A stretch of DNA of 64,000 nt, from positions 1 through 64,000 of the forward strand of contig WHUX01000126.1 in the NCBI GenBank assembly GCA_015179025.1. Direction: 5' to 3'. A program made the translations under genes and the position numbers. The stretch is from Terfezia claveryi. Taxonomy: Eukaryota > Ascomycota > Pezizomycetes > Pezizales > Pezizaceae. Of this stretch, positions 32,896 through 43,349 are shown piece after piece; within the stretch, counting starts at the first letter, position 1, and every line of letters begins with the position of its first letter. The notes below the pieces were generated by a model. It saw nothing but the letters and a program-made list of their open reading frames with translations, ran no database searches and was not told the DNA's origin.

Positions 32896-33410
32896 TTATG
32901 GGTAGAGGTGATTTCTTAGGAAAGTCAGTGTGATGTATAGAGGTGATTTCTTAGGAAAGTCAGTGTGAAGCTGTAGTATGGGGATAAGAAGAGGGGAAGT
33001 ATAACTTCCTTTTAAAATACTTCCAACTTTGGCCAACTCGTTTGCCCTAAAATATGCTTTAGCCCACTTGTTTGCCCTAGAATATGCGTTGGCCCACTCG
33101 TTGGCCAACTCCATCACCTGCGACATAGGTGATGCAATGATGCCTGCAATGAACCTGAATATTGTCTCCTCCAGCCATCACCTGCGATGCAGGTGATACA
33201 ATTATGACCATCTATTGTCTCCTCCAGCTATCACCTGTGATGTAGGTGATGCAATCATGACCATCTATTGTCTCTTCCAGCCTCAATTGTCTCCTCTAGC
33301 TATTACCTGCAACGCAGGTGATGCAATATGCCTGAATATTGTCTCCTCCAGCCATCACCTGTAATGCAGGTAATGCAATGAACCTAGATATTGTCAACTA
33401 TTCTCACTAT
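32896..33410. repeat. Array of palindromic ATCACCTGC / GCAGGTGAT units
   Basis: Five units between 33111 and 33380 each carry ATCACCTGC, a 3-nt spacer (GAC, GAT, AAC or similar) and GCAGGTGAT or a near copy. They are separated by GCAATGATGCC...TATTGTCTCCTCCAGC. Each unit is a small hairpin with CACCTG/CAGGTG boxes. Upstream, 33010-33110 has GTTTGCCCTAAAATATGC repeats, and 32896-32990 a direct repeat of GAGGTGATTTCTTAGGAAAG. The array sits between genes C and D and could bind an element or host protein. Confidence 0.65.
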
Positions 33411-34135
33411 CCACTTCACCTTACCATATACCTCACTCATTCTGTTCCGAATTGATGTGGAAGAATCAGATTTCTACTAGAGCAAAGGCCCAAAGTTATT
33501 GAAGCCCAAGAAAAAATCTCCAGAAGGGAGCTCCATCTCCGGACCTTCTTTAATTATTTTGGAGATATATATAGTTGATATGATGAGAACTAAAGAGGGT
33601 CAATAATGGACAATGCCAAGAATTTTATGAACCTAGTGTGCCAACTTAGACATCCACTTCACCTTACCATATACCTCACTTATTCTGCTCCGAATTGATA
33701 AGGAAGAATTTGAATTCTGCTAGAGCAAAGGTCCAAAGTTATTGAAGCCCAAGAAAAGATCTCCAGAAGAGAGCTCCATCTCCAGACCTTTTTTGATTGT
33801 TTCAGAGATATATATAGTTGATATGATGAGAACTAAAGAGGGTCAATAATGGACAATGCCAGGAATTTTATGAACCTAGCATGCCAACTTAGACATCCAC
33901 TTCACCTTACCATATATCTCTCTCATTCTACTCTGAATTGATGAAAAAGAATCAAATTTCTGCTGGAGCAAAGGCCCAAAGTTATTGAAGCACAAGAAAA
34001 GATCTCCAGAAGAGTGCTCCATCTCCGGACCTTTTTTGATTGTTTTGGAGATATATATAGTTGATATAATGAGAACTAAAGAGGGCACAAGAACATAAGA
34101 CCTGGTGCTGAACATTCATTCAAAGCAATTAATTC
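33411..34135 (-). repeat. Three tandem copies of a 243-bp, 81-codon unit
   Basis: CCACTTCACCTTACCATATA starts copies at 33411, 33654 and 33897, an exact 243-bp period. On the minus strand the frame repeats: SGDLFLGFNNFGPLL followed by YGKVKWMSKLA in each unit, with stops (CAG/CAA-type positions) in all three. The last unit (34115-33876) still has an open 79-codon frame starting MFSTRSYVLVPS. This may be a repeat-bearing exon belonging with gene D, or an expanded relic. No family recognised. Confidence 0.65.
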
Positions 34136-34238
34136 GTCGTTCTAGCTATCTAACAACCTGATCTCATGCCCTTCTAACCTTATCATTTTCCTCTATACAT
34201 TACCCTCATAACTATTCCCTGGGCAGTTAAAACCAGAG

Positions 34239-35405
34239 CTATTGTGCTAGGATAAGATTATCATCCTCTATGGTGTCATTATTCCAATTTGTAGCTAGTC
34301 TCTTAGCATGCTCTAATAACTTCTTCTTTGAGTCTGCCTTTGGCTCCAGCTTCCCATTGCCTTCTCCCCTACCCTTTAAATTATTCTCAATATTTGGATC
34401 AGTCCCAACCTTATCCTCCATGTTAACCCTCATACTAGCTAATGACTCCCTCACTCTCTTACTACCTCTTTCCTTAACCGGCTCTACATTCCCAATATCT
34501 TCCTCTAGATTTTGTTCTACTACCTGAACCAATGCATCTACCTCTATTATCACCATATCTTTTACTCCTGCAACTTTTATCACACTTTTGGCATTGACTG
34601 CCTCCAGAAGTGGTGATACACCCACCGGTTCTGATCTCATCATCCCAGACTCCACACTTTCAGCCCTACTCATAGCACCTACTTCAGCCCTCACTACTTG
34701 CTCCTTAGCCGTATTTACATGCTTTATATTCTCCATTATCAGGGAGCTAGGGCTGTCCGAACCACCCCAAGCTCCAAACCCAGCCGGATTTTGAAAACCG
34801 TCTACTGGGATCTTGTACATAGGGCTTTGCCAATTTCTAGTGTAATACCCTATGCCGACAGGATTAATTGGACCACTTGTACTACCATGACTAAAACCCT
34901 CATAAAGACCCATCCCGGAAACACTCATCCCTGAACCACCCATCCCCGGACCACCCATCCCCGGACCACCCATCTCCATCCCACTCATTCCCATCCCACC
35001 CATCCCCATCCCACACATCCCCGAACTACCCATCTCCAAACCATCCATTCTTGGACTACCTATTCCTAGACCACCTATTCCCAGACTACTCATTCCCGGA
35101 CCACCCATTCCTGGAGCACCCATCCCTGGACCACTCATCCCTCCCTACCCACCACCTTCACCATACCACCCATAAGGCATCCAAGAACCATCCCACCCCC
35201 CATGTATTAGCATTGCATACTTATGCTAATATCCTCCCCTAGGAGCACCTCTTCTAAATCCTTGACCTATGGATCCAGTTGCTTGTGCATTCCTCTTAAT
35301 TACATTATTGCCCATGATATTTTTCGAAAGGTCTTGCTCCTCCACTTATATCCTAAGTACTTTAAGTGAAACCCCTTCATCACTAGGTATATTTTTTTTC
35401 GGCAT
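34239..35405 (-). pseudogene. Unknown protein gene D with GGPGM-type repeats
   Basis: 388 codons from ATG 35405 (MPKKNIPSDEGVSLKVLRI) to 34239 in one frame, with stops at three points before residue 90. Residues ~90-155 are short Gly-Met repeats (GMGGPGM, GMSGMEM and variants), an aggregation-prone low-complexity tract. Then come YYTRNWQSPMYKIPVDGFQN and a charged C-terminal half ending in KKLLEHAKRLATNWNNDTI and EDDNLILAQ. The 300-codon part from 35138 is open. No domain recognised. Such tracts occur in RNA-binding and structural proteins, but no RNA-binding motif was seen. Confidence 0.5.
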
Positions 35406-35441
35406 TATCAAAGATAGCTATTTCCTAACAACTATTTGACC

Positions 35442-37592
35442 TCACGGAGTTTCTTGACTCCGACATGAAGTAACCTGATCCCCTCCTCCTTTCTGTGGAG
35501 TCATTTTCTGTGGTGTACTTGGTATTGGTTTTTTAGACAAGGTCTCAAAGGTGATTCCCTTTTTTAGTAATGCTGGTTTCTTATTTGTCTCCAAACCCAC
35601 ACACTTCTTAATCCAACTCAAAGCTCTAACTTCTTCAACCTCTAGATCTGAATTGGTTTCTGATTCTTGTAAAGCTTTTTCCTCATCTACTGAGCTTGAC
35701 ATCCCCCTTTTTCTCAAATCTACCTCCACTAAGGTATCCCTCAAATTCCTTTTCTCCCGTTTTGTTTCTTCAACCTGTTTATCCAACTCCTTTTATATCA
35801 CATTCTAGCGTTTGGCTGCTTGAATTGCTGCTGCAGCTTTTTTCCGACAATCATCGGCCACCCTCTTTTTTCTCTTTTTTTTCTTCTCCCACAATATACA
35901 TAACTCATTATACCTGGTACGAAGCTCAGTAGAGGCATATGCTGACCAACGAGATATCCTATGTGATCCCAACAGTGAAATTCGGATTGCCTCCTCTGTA
36001 ACATAACTATTCTCTCACATTAGCACAACATACTCAATAGCAATACACTTTATGCACCACTTACTCTGCTATCTATAATTCGGTAAGACGGGGCTGCACC
36101 AATTTGGTAATCCTATTATCCAACTCCTAATCCTCACAAACTTCTCTTTTGATATACACAAACTGTGTCTGTGTCACCAGGCCTACTTGAATCATAAATT
36201 CCTCACCGGTAATGCCTCTTGACAACACTGTCAACCACTCATTCCCCAACTCTATTGTTAATTCAGGAATATCACCTATAGCTTCTAAATCAAATCCTCC
36301 CACCTCTTTCCCAACTCCATCTTCATGCTCCACTTCCCTTACTTCAACTAATTTCTCTACAGTTTTACTCCCCCTATCCTCCTGCTCCAAATATCATTCC
36401 TTCCCCTTTTCATTTTCCATATTTACTTCATCCCTATCACCCTTTCCTTCACTCACCTCCATCTCCGCTTGTTTACCCCCCCAATTGTCAACTTTTGCTC
36501 CATCAATTTCAATTACTTTGATATCTATTTCATCACTAGCTTTATTCTATCTCACTCTATTTTCAGAAATTTCCCCTACTCCATTTTTAGGCTCCCTCAA
36601 CTTCTCTACTTTAATACCCATATCATGACTTTCATTCAACAACTTTTCTTCCAATCTTTCAACTATATCAGTGTAATAGCAATGAAACTCATGAAGATCA
36701 TAATTTAAGTCCAACTGCTCCCAAGCCTGAGTATTTCTCAGATGCTCAGCCTTCCTCAAGAAAGGTGGCCAGTCCTTACTGTTCCCTAAACATGTTGCAT
36801 TGAACACTTTCAGGCGCAAGGCATTACTCAAAACTCATTTACTAGTCCTTCTAATACACAAGATCATGATGAAACGAACAAAGATCGCCAAAGCAGACAC
36901 TTGTAATTCTTGATAGAAAGTTATCAGTGCATTAGATATTCCTTTTATACTTCCAGCCATTGTCTACATAATAGGATCTGTGACAAATATAATAGGATAC
37001 CAAATACTGTATTATTCCTTATTCATGAATTCAAACCATTTCTCTACCTCTATAATCGATAGTCTCTGCAGAGCGACCCTTTTACCTCTTGCCTCCCGAA
37101 GCTCATATTGGAATACCACCCCCTTAGACTCTTGAACCCATAATTGAAACAACTTTAGAAACATCCCACAAAAAGTATTTTGTAGTTTAGAGATATAACC
37201 CTTCAAAGTCTCTACTTCGCCAGCTACATCCATTACCCCCTCTTTTGTAGGCCACATACAATTCAAAGTTGCTTCCAAAAAAACAGATTCCAGTTTCGGA
37301 CTTTCAAGAATCCATATGCAGCCACCCAATATAATTTGCCTCGAAATTCTTTTAGGGTCTATAGATACAGTTAGTATCATATAATCAAATTAAATCAAAT
37401 CATAATAGCACTTATAGTACACCCACTCATTAGCTCAATAATTTGTTTTGGCCACCATTTTTGAACATCGGTAGACAGGAAAGGTTCCCATACCCCATCC
37501 AGGTTTACAGTCCCATCTACTTCAATGATAGAAAGCTCTTGGATTTTGCCCTGTTTATTCCTTGAGACCCAGCCGATCGGGAGGTTTTGCAC
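35442..37592 (-). pseudogene. Unknown protein gene E of the 13.1-kb element
   Basis: A long minus-strand gene of about 650 codons, not recognised. The first part (37592-37395) has MQNLPIGWVSRNKQGKIQ and LSIIEVDGTVNLDG. A probable intron with TACTAAC branch leads to GGCIWILESPKLESVFLEA. The same frame then runs to 36120 with stops at 37012 and elsewhere, including CLGNSKDWPPFLRKAEHLRN and EWLTVLSRGITGEEFMIQVG. An intron at 36007-36064 (GTAAGT, GCTAAT, AATAG) joins in phase to YVTEEAIRISLLGSHRISRW and a basic coiled-coil region (CILWEKKKKRKKRVADDCRK), ending RSQETP at 35442. The LSIIEV motif occurs twice. It is the outermost gene next to the right terminal repeat. Confidence 0.5.
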
Positions 37593-37784
37593 TTAACTGA
37601 AGCCATCAAAGACATCGCAGTGGGTAGGGATTGGCTGAGCTAAAAAGAACCACTAAGACAGAAGAGAGCTAGAGAGCTATACAGGGGTGATATTTTGTTC
37701 AGGGTGAATGGGATTGCCACTATTGATTACTTTGGCGGAGGGCTTGTGCCCACCAGACTATGACTAGTTGATTACACATCGCAA

Positions 37785-37963
37785 ATGCGCTAGCACCTCT
37801 GGAACCACGCTAACATCTCCGAAACTCACGCTAGCATCTCCGAAAATCTTGGCACCGGAGATGATTTCGGAGATGATTTCGGAGGTGTATAGTCCCAGAC
37901 ACTCTTCTGATTAAATCGCAGAAGCGAATGCCAAGATCAGGCTAGAGTCTGGGTACGAGAACA
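37785..37963 (-). repeat. Right terminal inverted repeat of the 13.1-kb element
   Basis: Read inward from 37963: TGTTCTCGTACCCAGACTCT, then TATACACCTCCGAAATCATC and further ATCTCCGAAA / GCTAGC words. The CATCTCCGAAA motif recurs about five times between 37790 and 37900, as subterminal binding sites would. The 190 bp between gene E and this repeat have no recognised content. Confidence 0.75.
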
Positions 37964-37972
37964 GCTTTGTGA

Positions 37973-38397
37973 TATGTTTCGTAGGAATTCATGCATTCGC
38001 GGGCATATATATATATATATAAGTGCGAGAAACTCGTGCTTGTGGAGACATATATATATATATACCAGAAATCCATGCATTCGCAGGCTTATATATATAT
38101 ATATGTGCGAGAAACTCGTGCTTTTGGAGACATAGAGAAATGCATGCATTCGCGGGCATATATATATATATGTGCGAGAAACTCGTGCTTTTGGAGACTT
38201 ATATATATATGTGCGGGAAACTCGTGCTTTTGGAGACTTATATATATATATATACGAAAAATCCATGCATTCGCGGGCTCATATATATATATATGCGAGA
38301 AATCCATGCATTCGCGGGCATATATATATATATGTGCGAGAAACTCGTGCTTTTGGAGACATATATATATAAGCCCGCGAATGCATGAATTCCTACG
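37973..38397. repeat. Palindromic minisatellite core of the fold-back repeat
   Basis: ATGTTTCGTAGGAATTCATG at 37974 is mirrored by CATGAATTCCTACGAAACAT ending at 38403. Between them are about nine units combining GCATTCGCGGGC with GCGAGAAACTCGTGCTTTTG and TATATA runs. This is the centre of the repeat whose arms are 23997-24856 and 38398-39411. Long frames on both strands here are repeat by-products. Confidence 0.75.
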
Positions 38398-39411
38398 AAA
38401 CATATCATGAACTCTGCACATATCTCAATACCACGACTACAATTTCCCAATATGACTATTACCAGGCCAGGCATTGAATAGTACGGCACCCGCGGGCGAA
38501 AGGGGGCTGAGCGCCATTGGTCACTGTCATGCCACTTCTCTTGTTATCCCTTATCTCATTGTCTTCGGAAAGTCTAAATTGTCGGCCTTAGCAGTCGGCC
38601 TTGGCAACTATGGTTTTCCTGTATATATACCTCCCTTCCCCGCGCATTTTCCCTTCGCTCTATATCCCAGCACATTATGGCGAGCATTAGAGCGAGTAAT
38701 AGAGCGAGTATGAGAGCGAGTATTGGAGCGAGTATTAGGGCAAGTATTAGAGCGAGTATTGGAGCGAGTATTAGAGCGAGTATTGGAGCGAGTATTGGAG
38801 CGAGTATTAGAGCAAGTATTAGAGCGAGTATTGGAGCGAGTATTAGAGCGAGTGTTACAGCGAGTGTTAGAGCGATTGAAGCAGCGAGTGCATGTTCTAT
38901 ATATATATCTATTACTCAATACTTCTGTGTAAATAATTATTAGCGAATACAATGGATATTTCAGCTGCGTGCATTTTCAATGGCTGCAATAGTGGCTACG
39001 TACCTGGCTGTTGTACATGCCAGTGGTGAGCGGGTGTGCATTGTATAAGAGAGCGATTGTGGGCTCTCCGTTAGCAACGCCAGCGGTATAACCTATAGCG
39101 TTGGGGACGAGCAGCCCGTTCCATGTTGCGTCCAAGAGGAGGGAGCATCTGTAAAGCGAATGTGTTGCGTCCCAGGCGTGGGAGCACACTTGTGTTGCGT
39201 CCTGGACGCGGGAACACCTGCGACGGGTGGGTGTTGCGTCCCAGGAGCTGGAGCACAGTGCGTTGCGTCCAAGGCGCGGGCGCCAGCTGCTGGTGCGTCC
39301 CGACGCAAGAGGAACAAGCATTGGCGTCCTGATCTTGAGTTTTCGTCCTGTGCGTCCTGTGCGTCCTGTTCGTCCGGACGCACAGGACGCAAACACGATT
39401 TCTTGCTGATG
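38398..39411 (-). repeat. CATCAGC fold-back repeat, right arm (copy b)
   Basis: This is inverted relative to copy a. It holds CTGAGCGCCATTGGTCACTG and the CCTTAGCAGTCGGCCTTGGC block. A (GAGCGAGTATTA)-type 12-bp repeat zone at 38680-38890 and GACGC-rich ends (39100-39395) follow, with the terminus TTTCTTGCTGATG at 39411 before TA. Both strands of the 12-bp zone are open (ASIRASIG or NTRSNTRS), without gene character. Confidence 0.75.
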
Positions 39412-39478
39412 TATATATAAATATATAGGAAGCGGGGTTCACCAGGCCACCAATCTATGCATCAAATGGTGACATAAC
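39412..39478 (-). repeat. Short LTR-like stub next to the fold-back repeat
   Basis: On the minus strand TGTTATGTCACC at 39478 leads to GGTGGCCTGGTGAACCCCGC and a TATA run. This resembles the start of the 265-bp repeats at 20521 (TGTTATGGC...GGTGGCCTGAAGTGAATCCC) and 21931. It is cut by the fold-back repeat after ~65 bp. Confidence 0.45.
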
Positions 39479-40056
39479 ACTTGATGTTATTCAACCAGGC
39501 ATTTTCTATCCTGGATAGCCTTACACCATAACAGTTTGCTTTTCCTATTATTATCTGCATAATAATAGCTTCTTTATCCTTTTTTCTTGTCTGGTATTTG
39601 GCAGCATTCCCTTGTTTCCTTTCTTGGTATAGCATTTATTTTTATTATAATTAAGACTTTGCTATCTCTTACCTATGTAATAGCTGCAATGCTTATCATT
39701 TAGGGCTATTCTTTGAACTAGTAGATTACTATTGTTTTCTTTGTATTGGTTTTAGCCTTTTGCCTAGCAGTAATATATTTATTTATTTTCTGTATAGTAT
39801 TATTATAGGTTTGTTCTTTTGACTTAATATTTTTTATAGTACTTATATAGAATATAGGTAGTAATATGAGTAGAAATTAAGTCTTAACCTGCTCATATCT
39901 AGAGAAGGTTAGTAATCTTTTACTAAATTCAATATCCTTAATTAGGTCTATTTAAGTGATAATGCCTAAGAAGGTATTCTAGAGTTTTTTGTTTCTTGTA
40001 ATATATTTGGAGATTGAGTATTTTCTATTATTATAGTATAGATATACTAAGCTCCT
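39479..40056 (-). pseudogene. Copia gag remnant, 3' part with zinc knuckle
   Basis: On the minus strand, KHCSYYIGKRHQSLNCYKK near 39660-39695 matches a decayed CCHC zinc knuckle (second Cys read as Tyr, TGT to TAT). A polar stretch follows. The gag continues directly on the far side of the gypsy insertion: the sequence left of 40057 and right of 49240 joins after removing one copy of CTCCT/CTTCT. Many stops. Confidence 0.6.
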
Positions 40057-40734
40057 TGTAATCAATGGTACTAGACAGTATTCATTGGTACCGTTTATAT
40101 AATCTATATCCGTAGGCACGGACGTTTGTGTATTTCGGTTCTGCTGAGGTAAGACCTCAGAAGGGTAGGGAGATTACTATGTGGGACGTTCCCAAAGGGA
40201 ACAGTAATTAACTGGTGTAATCTATCTTATATGATTTATGCTATCTAAGCTATATGATCTTGATCTGATCAGAATATAGGCTTGCTTGCTCTGAATGCTT
40301 GCTTGGTTACTTCTTGTCTTTCTATGGATTCTAGAGGGAATCCAGTGGCCTATTTATACTCGTCTGAGATCTGATGACTAAGGAAATAAATACAATAAAG
40401 GGTGGCATACCAGAAGGTAGTGCGCTGTACAAAAGGGGTCATGTGGCCATAGTAATGAGTCACACGCCATAAACGATGGTCATGTGGCAATAGGAGTAAC
40501 TCACACGCCTTTAAACAGAGGTCACGCAGCCATAATGAGGGTGTCTTTATATGGCAAGTACCATGGAACTTCCCATGGCAAACTCCGCGTACTATAGACG
40601 CTTATAAAGTAATAGGAGGTGGTAGAAGGCTAGTCCTTCAACCGAGAGCTTAGTTACATAACATAGTAGTAATATAGGAAATACAAAAGTATATAATCAA
40701 TTATATAAGCAATGAGATAACGTTCTCCATTACA
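40057..40734 (-). repeat. 3' LTR of the gypsy element, 678 bp
   Basis: It starts TGTAATCAATGG and ends CTCCATTACA on the plus strand. Inside are CATGTGGCC/TCACACGCC repeats (40440-40520) that are common in fungal LTR promoter regions. Confidence 0.9.
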
Positions 40735-40919
40735 CTTCCCCACATAGAAGGATTTCCTATCCTTACTTCTTTCGCTCTGCCATATTGGTTTCCATACGTC
40801 CTAAGATTTGATGCATTGTTAATACATTAGCATTAACATGAATATCCTTAGTGTTTCCTTGACTCATGATTCTATCTCGTTCTTGTTGGATGAAAGCTCG
40901 GGTCTCATCTCTAGTTCGT

Positions 40920-41130
40920 GGTCCTTGTTTTCCTTTAGTCTTCGACGTCTCTTAAATGTATCTTCCATGCTTCCGGTCGTCCAGAAGTTTGAAGAATTTC
41001 GGTGGTGATATCCTTGGCATTTACCTAGGAATCATATTTAGGAGAGTATCCTAGCTATCTGACCTTATATTGTCTTTCTCCAGTTCGAGGAGCTGTTTGA
41101 ATTCTAATATCTTTTCAACTTCATAACGAT
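40920..41130 (-). pseudogene. Chromodomain at the end of the gypsy polyprotein
   Basis: The minus strand reads RYEVEKILEF, then after a one-base shift TAPRTGERQYKVR, stop, LGYSPKYDS, stop, VNAKDITTEIL. Both stops fall where chromodomains have Trp (WLGY and W.N), so TGG-to-TAG changes explain them. Chromodomains target such integrases to modified histones. Confidence 0.75.
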
Positions 41131-41399
41131 CTTTTGAATTGGTCCTGGTTCCTGAGATTGTCTGTGAGGGAACTGGGTGGGATCGTTTTTGTAGTATGGT
41201 TTGAGTTTACTAATATGAAAAGTATTATATATGAGGTGGAGGTTAGGTTGACTGGATAGGTCTAGCTATAGTTATTACGTTTCCGATTACTAGAAATAAT
41301 GGGAAATGGGCCTAGCCATTTTGGTTTGAGTTTGGGTGAGATGTTCGATAGGTTGATATTTTCTGAGGAAAGCATAACTTGTTGTCCGACTGAAAATTT

Positions 41400-42376
41400 G
41401 GCTGTATTGGGTAGTCGTTTGTTCGCTTGAGATGCTTGAGTCTTCTTGGCATCATATAGGTTTTTAGATGTTACCTCATGATGTTTTTTGCTGGTACATA
41501 TGCATTGATGTGGTATGGAAGTATCGATACACCAAGATGTGCATTAAATCCAAATAGTATGGAAAAGGGACTATTCTGTCTAGCGGCATTATACCTAGAG
41601 TTAAGTTTCAACTGTATCTCTGGTAGTTTCTGTAGCCAATCAAATCCTTCGATTTTACAGGCTCTTGCTACTTGTAGAATTTCTTTGTTCACAATTTCTG
41701 ATTGTCCGTCTGCACGTGGATGATATGCGGTAGATGGTTCTAACTTGATTCCTTTATTCCTAGCCCAATCTTGAAAGTGCGTTGACATAAAAAGAGTGTC
41801 GCGGTCAAAAACAATACAAAAGGGTATCCCATAGTCGGGACTACATGAGTATCAAAGGTAGCAGTACATTGTTCTGCTGTGAAATTATCTGAGATAGGAA
41901 TAAGAAACTTGAATCCTGATTGTCTATCGACAATCGTCCAAAGTCATGAAATACAAACTATATGATCTTCTTCAACAGGAATATTGGGTACAAAATTGAA
42001 CACTTAGTAAACACAGGTGCTACTTAAGAAAATCCATCGATATGTCAGTCCATGGCCTACTTGGTACATGTAATGGGGTTACGAGTCCAAGTGGTGCCTT
42101 GTTGGAATATTTGTCCGTTGACAATATCACAACTTCTGATATAGTCCTTAGTTGGTTCTGCAAAGGACTAGTAATCATATCGGTAGTAAGATATTTCATT
42201 GTTTTTTCAATGCCACCATGAGCGGTTGCTTCATGTGCATCTTTAATAACCAATTCGAGATAGTTCTTACCTTCGATGTTAAAGGTAGAGGGCAAGACTA
42301 TCTCTATTGTCCTTGTCGTTCTTGACATACAAAAATCCGTCTCTTCTTCTATATCCTTGCGTTCACAAGGTATCAT
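41400..42376 (-). pseudogene. Gypsy integrase
   Basis: The minus strand begins with a LELVIKDAHEATAHGGIEKT segment, the H-x3-H half of the HHCC domain. RPWTDISMDFLK carries the first catalytic Asp. FMSTHFQDWARNKGI and STAYHPRADGQSEIVNKE carry the region of the second Asp and the Glu. Then QVARACKIEGFDWLQKLPE and PFSILFGFNAHLG follow. The part between 41790 and 42020 is frameshifted. The last open frame, 41788-41471, is 105 codons. Inactive in this copy. Confidence 0.8.
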
Positions 42377-43349
42377 AGTAGTTCTTCCAGATAGGACATA
42401 CTCTCATACATGATTGATATGCGGCTTTCATACCTGTACGTTGGTCAAGCCACTGTGTGATGAAGTAGTCCTTGTCGTCTTCCCATCCGTCGCTGATGTG
42501 TTTCTCTTCAATGAGCTTGTTGAGGGTCGGTTCGATCCTTATGTTGAAGTCATTGATGGTGGGTTTCTTCTCCTTGCATATGAAAGCATTATGTCCTGAA
42601 AACTTGCAGAAATCACAACGCTCTCTAGAGGTCTTGGTGTCTTGAATGAAAGAGGGCAATTCTTGTTAATTGCTACTCTCTTTTTAGAACGAGTAGTGAC
42701 GGCGGCAGTGTTGATTGGAATTGCGTTACTGCTGCTAGCGGTTGCAGCTGGTTGTTGAGGTGCATTCCATGGTTGTTGTGGGGCAACAGGAGTATTATGA
42801 TCTCCTGTTCCATTTGTCAGTTAGTCATCTATTCGTAGGGTTACTGAACTGAATGCTGGGTTGGAGAGTGGGTCATGTCGGCTTGTTGGTAATCCATCTT
42901 TTTGCCCATTCTCCGATTTCCTGGATAGCTTCTTCTCGGCTGAGAGCTGGTGGAGGTGGATAAGCTGGCGTTTGTTGTACTGGTGCTAGTTCCTTTTGAG
43001 GCTCATTTGCGGATAAGATATGCGCAATACGAGTCGTAAGGAATTCCTTCTCCTTCTTAAGAACTGAGGCTGTCAGGTTACAGTTCAAACTGCCATGTCC
43101 GTGGTGGTTGAGATTGCACATGTTTCGACAGTGAACATGCGGTTGTTCATAGCGTGGGAGCTGCCATGAACTGGACAGTAAAAATCACGGCAAAAGGACC
43201 AGTGCATCCTTTTGTTTGTTGCCAATTGCTATGAGCCAGGTCGATAGCAATTTCTTTCGCTTCTTCAGGAGCGAGGGTATTTTGTTGTGCGTTTTCAGAA
43301 GATGGAGGCCTATATCTTAGTCCAAGAACTGTTAAGGGTTTGTTCTTGT
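42377..43349 (-). pseudogene. Zinc-knuckle-rich spacer between RNase H and integrase
   Basis: This region, about 1 kb, contains Cys/His clusters: CDFCKFSGHNAFICK near 42610 (C-x2-C-x4-H-x4-C) and CNLNHHGHGSLNC near 43100. The related CDFNKCHGRAEELGHHIFC lies just upstream at 43490-43550. PAYPPPPALSREEAIQEIGE forms a proline-rich linker. Frames are broken by shifts. Typical gypsy pol has no such set here, though mushroom gypsy relatives may; I could not check. Confidence 0.5.

Larger units (their letters stand above)
24866..37963. mobile_element. 13.1-kb DNA transposon with DUF6589-like and RecQ helicase genes
   Basis: Terminal inverted repeats start TGTTTTCGTACCAAGACTCT at 24866 and, on the other strand, TGTTCTCGTACCCAGACTCT at 37963. 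The flanks ACTTTGTGA (24857-24865) and GCTTTGTGA (37964-37972) are an 8-9 bp target duplication with one transition. The empty site is supported by a related copy at 38398-38430 (GATATGTGCAGAGTTCATGA on the minus strand). Inside are a DUF6589-like gene (+), converging on a RecQ-like gene (-), and three more minus-strand genes, plus palindrome and 243-bp arrays. Stops in most frames show this copy is decayed. I do not recognise a described family with this full gene set. Confidence 0.8.

Noticed and set aside
37937..38489. Multiple 60-139 codon frames in the palindromic minisatellite
   Set aside because: Same reason: repeat-driven open frames on both strands, no gene features.
38608..38952. 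NTRSNTRS / RASIGASI / RVLERVLE repeat peptides
   Set aside because: All three readings come from one 12-bp repeat and recur in the other two fold-back copies in different lengths.
23995..39413. TA/TA as a true target duplication of the fold-back repeat
   Set aside because: TA is expected by chance in this AT-rich DNA and the wider flanks belong to different elements.
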